From assembly GCA_024641625.1 (NCBI GenBank), contig JAHECQ010000131.1, positions 1 through 9,576 on the forward strand: a stretch of DNA of 9,576 nt. The letters run 5' to 3'. The DNA is from Acidimicrobiales bacterium. GTDB taxonomy: Bacteria > Actinomycetota > Acidimicrobiia > Acidimicrobiales > SZUA-35. Shown piece after piece: positions 5,675 through 9,576 of this stretch. Numbering within the stretch: the first letter of the stretch is position 1; every line of letters starts with the position of its first letter. The position numbers were made by a program, and so were the translations under genes. The notes under the pieces were generated by a model, which had not been told where the DNA came from, did not search any database, and worked only from the letters and a program-made list of their open reading frames with translations.

Positions 5675-6721
5675 TCAACCCGCGTAACGACTCCGAACAT
5701 TCCGCCACAGGGACTGGAACCCGCCGGACGTGCGGGATCGACTCAGCAGCCCGGCAATGCCGTCGGGTGAGATGAACGTGAGGATGATCAGGCCCATGCC
5801 GAACACCAGGGTGTCGTTGTCGAGCAGATTGAGTGCGTCGTTGACCGCCGGAATCAGCACCAACGCCAAGACACCCCAGACTGCGCCTGCCATCGTGGCC
5901 ACACCGCCCAACAACGCCGCGGCGTACAACCGGAACGACAGGAAGATCGTGTACTGCTCGTGGCTGACGAAGGGGAACAGCACCACTTGGAGCGCTCCCC
6001 CGACGCCGGCCAACCCGGCCGAAAGCCCGAACGCACCGGCCTTGATGCGAACCAGTTTGACGCCGAAGCTGGCAGCTGCGGTCTCGTCGTCGCGCACGGC
6101 CTGCATCGCCCGGCCGACAGGCCCGTTCAGCACGTTGGCGGTGAGCCAGAACATCACCCCACAGACGGCCAGACAGAACAGGTAGCGCCACAGCACGGTC
6201 TGGTTCTCGCTCAACCCTGTCCAGGCCGGGGGGTTGAACTCGGCATCGATCCGTCGTCCGCTCACCCCGCCGCTGAATCGGGGGAACTGTTTGACCAGTG
6301 CAGGAAACAGAATGCCGACACCGAGGGTCAACAAGGCCAGGTAGATGCCCTTGATGCGGAGCGCCGGAACACCGAGCAGCCAGCCGACAGCCGAGATGAT
6401 GACGAAGGTCATGGGGAGGGCCACGAGGAACGGAAGGTGGGCTCGATCGAGCAGCGAGCCCATGGTGAAGGCCCCAAGGCCCACGAACACCCCGTGACCC
6501 AACGAGATCAGCCCGGTGTAGCCGGTGGCGACCACCACGCCGAGGACGCCCAGCGACAGGACGACCAGGCTGCCATAGCGCCGCAACCCGATGGGGTCGA
6601 CGACCAGCGGTAGGAGCAGCAGAGCTGCGCCGGCCAACATGACCGAACGAGACGGCAGGCGGAATGGCGGGCGCTCGAGCGACGGCGCGTCCGTGACGGA
6701 GACTTGGGGTGACGTGCTCAT
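5675..6721 (-). CDS. livM: Branched-chain amino acid-type ABC transporter permease LivM
   Basis: This is the second inner-membrane permease of a LivHMGF-type importer, 348 residues, close to family size. It has a hydrophilic N-terminus (1-25) followed by multiple hydrophobic spans (about 27-42, 50-68, 72-90, 97-117, 122-142, 178-198, 228-250, 262-292, 300-318). Family signatures are SLGHGVFVGLGAF (73-85), the cytoplasmic coupling segment GRAMQAVRDDETAAASFG (203-220) that contacts the ATPase, and a C-terminal FISPDGIAGLL. The frame is open well upstream, but the real start is the ATG at 6721. It overlaps the livH stop as ATGA and has GGTGGAG 5 nt before it; the upstream extension is low-complexity Arg/Gly/Ala-rich sequence antisense to nothing and out of frame with livH. 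It works with LivH and an ATPase pair that is not in this window. Confidence 0.95.
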   Translation of the reverse strand: MSTSPQVSVTDAPSLERPPFRLPSRSVMLAGAALLLLPLVVDPIGLRRYGSLVVLSLGVLGVVVATGYTGLISLGHGVFVGLGAFTMGSLLDRAHLPFLVALPMTFVIISAVGWLLGVPALRIKGIYLALLTLGVGILFPALVKQFPRFSGGVSGRRIDAEFNPPAWTGLSENQTVLWRYLFCLAVCGVMFWLTANVLNGPVGRAMQAVRDDETAAASFGVKLVRIKAGAFGLSAGLAGVGGALQVVLFPFVSHEQYTIFLSFRLYAAALLGGVATMAGAVWGVLALVLIPAVNDALNLLDNDTLVFGMGLIILTFISPDGIAGLLSRSRTSGGFQSLWRNVRSRYAG

Positions 6722-7659
6722 ACCCGCTCCACCCGACGTTCGCCGAACAGCCCGGTCGGGCGAACGAGCAGCACCAGGAACATGGCGACCATGGGAGGCA
6801 GCAGGCTCAGCTCGGTCGGAATGAACGGTACATACCCGGGAACCAGCGTCTGGGTCATCCCGACGATCAGCGCGCCCACGACTGCGCCAAGTGGACTGTC
6901 GAGCCCGCCGATGGTGGCGGCGGCGAAGGAGTAGATGAGCAACCGGATCATCATGTTCGGCTCGAGCAGCACAGCGTCGGCCACCAACGTGGCGGCGAGG
7001 GCGCCGAGCCCGGCGGCCACCGCCCATCCCAGCATCAGCGTGCGACCGACGTCGATGCCCACCAACCGGGCCGAATCCCGGTTGGAGGTGATGGCCCGAA
7101 AGGCCAGGCCGGTCCGGGTCTTGCGCAGCAGGAGCCCGAGCAGCGCCATCACGACCAGCAGCGTGGCCCACACACCGAGGGTCTCGAACCGGAGTCGAGC
7201 TCCCCCGATGCCGATGAAGTCATCGTTGCCCGAGGGGAACGGGCTGGGAAACAAGCGAGGTCGCGTCGTCCAGAGTTCGGTGGTCAACGCATTGATGGAG
7301 ATGAGGAGGCCGATACTCACGTTCACGACCGACAGCACCGGTCTGGACTGCATCGGCCGGATGAGTATTCGTTCGGTGGCGGCTCCGGTGACCATGCCAA
7401 CCACGATGGCGCCGACGATGGCCAGAGGTATCGGCCAGGGCAGACCGGGCAGAATGCCCACGATGGACTCGCCCGCCAACGAGGGCGTGTGTGGCCCGAG
7501 CATGAGAAAGCCGATGAAGGCGGCGAAGGTCGCCAATTCGCCCTGGGCGAAGTTCAGCAACCCGGTGGCCCGGTAGATGAAGACGAGCGCAATGGCCAAC
7601 GAGGCGTAGATCGCGCTGTTGAACATGCCATCGAAGACACGTTGAAGTAGGAGTTCCAA
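6718..7659 (-). CDS. livH: Branched-chain amino acid-type ABC transporter permease LivH
   Basis: This is the first inner-membrane permease of the importer, 313 residues from the chosen start. Signatures are the N-terminal span leading to IYRATGLLNFAQGE (28-41; NFAHGE-like in the family), ERILIRPM (96-103), the ATPase-coupling segment LAFRAITSNRDSARLVGI (185-202), IGGLDSPLGAVVGA (250-263) and RPTGLFGERR (300-309). About eight hydrophobic spans are visible. The start is TTG. The choice at 7659 has GGGGA 5 nt upstream and gives the usual MELLLQ beginning; a TTG at 7671 is in frame and adds four residues but has no Shine-Dalgarno sequence. The stop overlaps the livM start by 4 bp, so the two permeases are translationally coupled. 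SBP3 lies upstream on the same strand with two hairpins between. Liv-type is clear by motif; urea or amide (Urt/Fmd-like) transport is not excluded. Confidence 0.95.
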   Translation of the reverse strand: MELLLQRVFDGMFNSAIYASLAIALVFIYRATGLLNFAQGELATFAAFIGFLMLGPHTPSLAGESIVGILPGLPWPIPLAIVGAIVVGMVTGAATERILIRPMQSRPVLSVVNVSIGLLISINALTTELWTTRPRLFPSPFPSGNDDFIGIGGARLRFETLGVWATLLVVMALLGLLLRKTRTGLAFRAITSNRDSARLVGIDVGRTLMLGWAVAAGLGALAATLVADAVLLEPNMMIRLLIYSFAAATIGGLDSPLGAVVGALIVGMTQTLVPGYVPFIPTELSLLPPMVAMFLVLLVRPTGLFGERRVERV

Positions 7660-7712
7660 GAGATTCCCCAAGCGGAGTGGGACGACTGGACGGGCGAGGC
7701 AGGCTCATCATA

Positions 7713-7725
7713 GGGGTCGAACCCC
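7713..7725 (-). other. Small hairpin between SBP3 and livH
   Basis: On the - strand, GGGGT-TCG-ACCCC forms 5 bp with a 3-nt loop just after the larger hairpin at 7736-7762. It resembles a tRNA T-arm by chance but no tRNA surrounds it. It probably adds to 3'-end protection or attenuation at this junction. Confidence 0.35.
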
Positions 7726-7735
7726 GGACACAAGC

Positions 7736-7762
7736 GAGGCCCGGGGCTTGGCCCCGGGCCTC
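7736..7762 (-). terminator. Strong intergenic hairpin between SBP3 and livH (attenuator or mRNA stabiliser)
   Basis: A perfect 12-bp GC stem, GAGGCCCGGGGC (7736-7747) with its complement (7751-7762), has a 3-nt loop. Four more pairs (CAAG/CTTG) extend it past one bulged G. It lies about 50 bp after the SBP3 stop. There is no T-run on the - strand, so full termination is doubtful. In binding-protein operons such hairpins commonly keep the receptor message more abundant than the permease part. The 141 bp between SBP3 and the livH region holds nothing else I recognise. Confidence 0.6.
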
Positions 7763-7812
7763 CTTGGTTTGCGCTACTCAGTATTCACGAGCAGCGTCGG
7801 GTATCGGCGCTC

Positions 7813-9381
7813 TCAGCCACAGCCGTCGGGACCCCACGAGCAGTTCGGCGACGAACCGTTCAGATCGACGACGGCACCCTGGGTGATCCACGATGCGTTG
7901 GCCGCATCGTACTTGGCGTAGTCCGAGCCTTCGATGAAGTAGGCGTCGTTGTTGCCATCCATGGCAAAATTGATGCCCTTGAGTGCCCCCGGATGGGTCT
8001 CATTCATGTGGCGAAGGGCCAGGATGAAGTTCGTCCGGGTAAGCCCACCCTCCAGCTCGTTGGCAATGCGCAGCGCCTCCACCACCGGCCAGGCGAACAG
8101 GTTGAAGCCCGTGCCGAAGTTGCCGTTGGTGATGTCGAGGCCATCGGCGGCCATGGTCTCGTTCAGGAAGCTGATCCATGGATCATCCTTGTACTGCGGA
8201 TCGGTCGGGATCTTCAAGCCACCACCGACGATGAACCACCCGTCGCCCACGTCGCCCGCAGGAACCATGAAGGCGCTTGGGTCCTTGCACACCGAAGGGG
8301 CGAACAACACGGTATCGCCGCCGGTCATACCCGAACGGCCGGCCTCTTCAACTGCCAACAAGCAAGGGTTACCGGCAGTCATCGAAATGAACACATCGGG
8401 CTTGGACGCCGCGATCGTCGTCATCTCGTTGGTGACCGTCGGCGCTGCTGGATCGTGACGAACCGGCGTGAACGACTCGATCACATCGGGGTTGGCGGCA
8501 GCGTACTTCTTCATGCCGTCCTCATAGGCCAAGCCGAAGTCATTGTCCATCACCAGACCCGACACCGTCACCGGCAACTGGTCCTTCATGTTCGTCTTGA
8601 TCCAGGCACCCCAGAGGATGGCCTCGGTGGCGTACGACATCTGATCACCCGTGGTCCACGGGTGGTTCACCGGGTCACCCCAGGCGGGGTGGCCGGTCAT
8701 GGCGAGAGGGTGGGGCACGCACTTGTCGTTCAGCGTGTCGTACACCGCCAGGGTGTTGGGCGAACCCAGCGTCCAAATGGCGAACGGCTTGTCCGACTGG
8801 AGCAGCTCGTCGACCAGCTCGATGGTCTGGGTGGCCACGTAGCCGTCGTCCTTCACGATCAGTTCGATCTGCTTTCCGCCGATGCCCCCGTTGGCGTTGA
8901 CGTACTTGAAATACGACTGCATGCCGGCGGCAATGTTGCCGTAGGCCGCCAGGTTGCCCGACTGGGCGGTGGTGTGACCGATCTTGATCGTGTCGCCGAC
9001 GATGCCTTCGGTGTTGCTCCAGTCAGACGGACAGTTGTTGGTGTCGATGGTGAAGCCACCGGCGCCGGTCACGATGCCATCGTCGCCCAAGCCGAAGCCC
9101 TCACTGCTTATACGGTCGATCGTTGCCTGACGCTGGTCGGCCCACAATGCCTCGAGATCGGCCATCGTCTCGGGCTCGGTCATGTCGTCAGCGGCCTCGG
9201 TGGTGGTGCTGTTCTCGACCGCATCCTCGGCCTCATTGTTGTCGATGCCGCCGGCGCCATCGTCCTCGGTCGACGTCTCGGTGTCGGACGAACCGGCAGA
9301 ATCGCTACCGCCACAGGCGGCGGCCACCAGGCCGAACGCCAGCAACAGCGACAAGAGCCGCAAAAGTCGTTGCTTACTCAA
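7813..9381 (-). CDS. SBP3: branched-chain amino acid-type ABC transporter substrate-binding lipoprotein, cognate to LivHM
   Basis: This is the receptor lipoprotein of the liv-type operon, 522 residues. The signal peptide is SKQRLLRLLSLLLAFGLVA with lipobox AAAC, Cys23. A very acidic Ser/Thr/Glu linker (about 24-70) is followed by a helix-like ETMADLEALWADQRQ (71-85), NNCPSDW (115-121) and the Peripla_BP_6 domain (about 132-490). Extra cysteines at 117, 221, 340, 365, 514 and 521 match those of SBP1 and SBP2 one for one. It is clearly homologous to them but much more diverged, and it lacks their N-terminal RIRDHWFRA. The start is TTG at 9381 with AAGGAG at 9393-9398, 11 nt away, which is rather long; an ATT at 9387 would be better spaced but is a very rare start. 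An upstream CTCTCC can pair with the Shine-Dalgarno sequence. Being first in the operon, it is the most likely natural partner of LivHM. Confidence 0.95.
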   Translation of the reverse strand: MSKQRLLRLLSLLLAFGLVAAACGGSDSAGSSDTETSTEDDGAGGIDNNEAEDAVENSTTTEAADDMTEPETMADLEALWADQRQATIDRISSEGFGLGDDGIVTGAGGFTIDTNNCPSDWSNTEGIVGDTIKIGHTTAQSGNLAAYGNIAAGMQSYFKYVNANGGIGGKQIELIVKDDGYVATQTIELVDELLQSDKPFAIWTLGSPNTLAVYDTLNDKCVPHPLAMTGHPAWGDPVNHPWTTGDQMSYATEAILWGAWIKTNMKDQLPVTVSGLVMDNDFGLAYEDGMKKYAAANPDVIESFTPVRHDPAAPTVTNEMTTIAASKPDVFISMTAGNPCLLAVEEAGRSGMTGGDTVLFAPSVCKDPSAFMVPAGDVGDGWFIVGGGLKIPTDPQYKDDPWISFLNETMAADGLDITNGNFGTGFNLFAWPVVEALRIANELEGGLTRTNFILALRHMNETHPGALKGINFAMDGNNDAYFIEGSDYAKYDAANASWITQGAVVDLNGSSPNCSWGPDGCG

Positions 9382-9390
9382 GGGAATCCC

Positions 9391-9417
9391 CTCTCCTTGT
9401 ACGGATTGCGTGGAGAG
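9391..9417 (-). promoter_or_regulatory. Possible Shine-Dalgarno-sequestering stem-loop before SBP3
   Basis: On the - strand CTCTCC (9417-9412) can pair with GGAGAG (9396-9391), which contains most of the SBP3 Shine-Dalgarno sequence, across a 15-nt loop. A second dyad, GGGA-T-TCCC (9390-9382), lies between it and the TTG. This could lower or regulate initiation. The six-base stem could be chance in G/C-rich sequence. Confidence 0.3.
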
Positions 9418-9440
9418 TCCCCCTCCCCACCAGTGGATGT

Positions 9441-9576
9441 CTAGCAGGGTGCTGAATTTCTTCTGATTGGTGCTCGCGTTCTGGGGCGGGATCGAAAAGA
9501 ATGGGGGGTATGCGTGGAACCCCTGAACGCCAGTTGTCGATGTTGTCGTCGTTGTCGACTGAGGATCTGATCCCGG
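9441..9576 (+). mobile_element. Probable left end of an insertion sequence (truncated by window)
   Basis: A transposase-like frame starts at about 9501 and runs off the window. The sequence beginning CTAGCAGGGTGCTGAATTTC (9441-9460) resembles, from memory, the TAGCAGG-type terminal repeats of some IS5/IS1182-group elements, and CTAG would be a plausible target. The right end is outside, so the boundary is a guess to within some tens of bases. Confidence 0.4.
9501..9576 (+). CDS. Transposase N-terminus, IS5/IS1182-like (3' partial)
   Basis: An open frame begins at ATG 9501 (or ATG 9510, same frame) and continues past the window edge; 25 codons are visible. The stop upstream in this frame is at 9453-9455, so the protein cannot extend far beyond 9501. 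The segment RQLSMLSSLSTEDLIP resembles the start of DDE transposases with the InsH-type N-terminal domain (DUF772), where a short Met/Arg/Gly beginning leads to a ...L(V/I)P(A/E)DHP motif; the expected DHP would lie just outside the window. A weak purine stretch (GAAAAGA) precedes 9501. The direction is away from SBP3. The call rests on only 25 residues, so a hypothetical protein is the alternative. Confidence 0.5.
   Translation, partial: MGGMRGTPERQLSMLSSLSTEDLIP

Noticed and set aside
6722..7171. 150-residue N-terminal extension of livM
   Set aside because: It overlaps the livH coding region in another frame and is Arg/Gly/Ala-rich. The ATGA overlap at 6718-6721 with a good Shine-Dalgarno sequence marks the true start.
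5960..7650. Two + strand frames (5960-6613 and 6709-7650) opposite livM and livH
   Set aside because: They are Gln/His/Gly/Asp-rich with no hydrophobic core or motif, and are shadows of the permease genes.
7713..7725. tRNA T-arm-like sequence GGGGTTCGACCCC (- strand)
   Set aside because: The loop is too short for a T-arm, and no acceptor, D or anticodon arms flank it.
7993..9444. Long + strand frame (483 codons) opposite SBP3
   Set aside because: Its similarity to the frame opposite SBP1 only mirrors the homology of SBP1 and SBP3. No domain or convincing start is visible.
1..9576. CRISPR array, toxin-antitoxin, phage, defence or secondary-metabolite genes
   Set aside because: No regularly spaced repeats and no matching proteins are visible. 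All sizeable coding regions are accounted for by metabolism, transport, DUF3179 and the partial transposase.

Overview
The window is GC-rich, with strong G/C bias at third codon positions (long spurious antisense frames lie over the real genes). It carries lipoproteins with actinobacterial-style lipoboxes (LVAAAC-GSS). Together with very long Peripla_BP_6 binding proteins and a DUF3179 lipoprotein, this suggests a high-GC actinobacterium, plausibly of class Acidimicrobiia (Ilumatobacter-like). That placement is inference, because no marker gene is present.

Layout. Bases 1-645 (+) are the 3' end of a biotin-containing acyl-CoA carboxylase alpha subunit. Next come two tandem, full-length, same-size (528 aa) paralogous substrate-binding lipoproteins on the + strand, SBP1 (790-2376) and SBP2 (2639-4225). 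Each sits in its own transcription cassette with the same architecture: a shared promoter-like footprint, a leader stem-loop, an RBS, the gene and a strong terminator. Facing them on the - strand is an operon-like series in the order SBP3 (9381-7813), an intergenic double hairpin, livH (7659-6718), livM (6721-5675, ATGA overlap) and a DUF3179 lipoprotein (5668-4373, 6 bp after livM). The two transcription directions converge at about 4226-4372. At the right edge, about 9441-9576 looks like the left end of an insertion sequence with the start of its transposase.

How it fits together. SBP3, LivH and LivM are the binding protein and two permeases of a branched-chain-amino-acid-type (HAAT family) ABC importer. 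No LivG/LivF ATPase is visible here. SBP1 and SBP2 have no permease of their own in the window and may feed the same LivHM channel, giving three receptors for one pore. The neighbouring acyl-CoA carboxylase would suit breakdown of branched-chain amino acids or related acids, but the ligand is unknown.

The most interesting material is not a new protein machine. It is the regulatory architecture of the duplicated SBP cassettes: a promoter footprint with identical spacing, a leader hairpin and terminators that show compensatory base changes, a CRP-like operator present only at SBP2, and signs that SBP2 has diverged in specificity. A further point is the unusual six-cysteine, long-N-terminus form of all three binding proteins.
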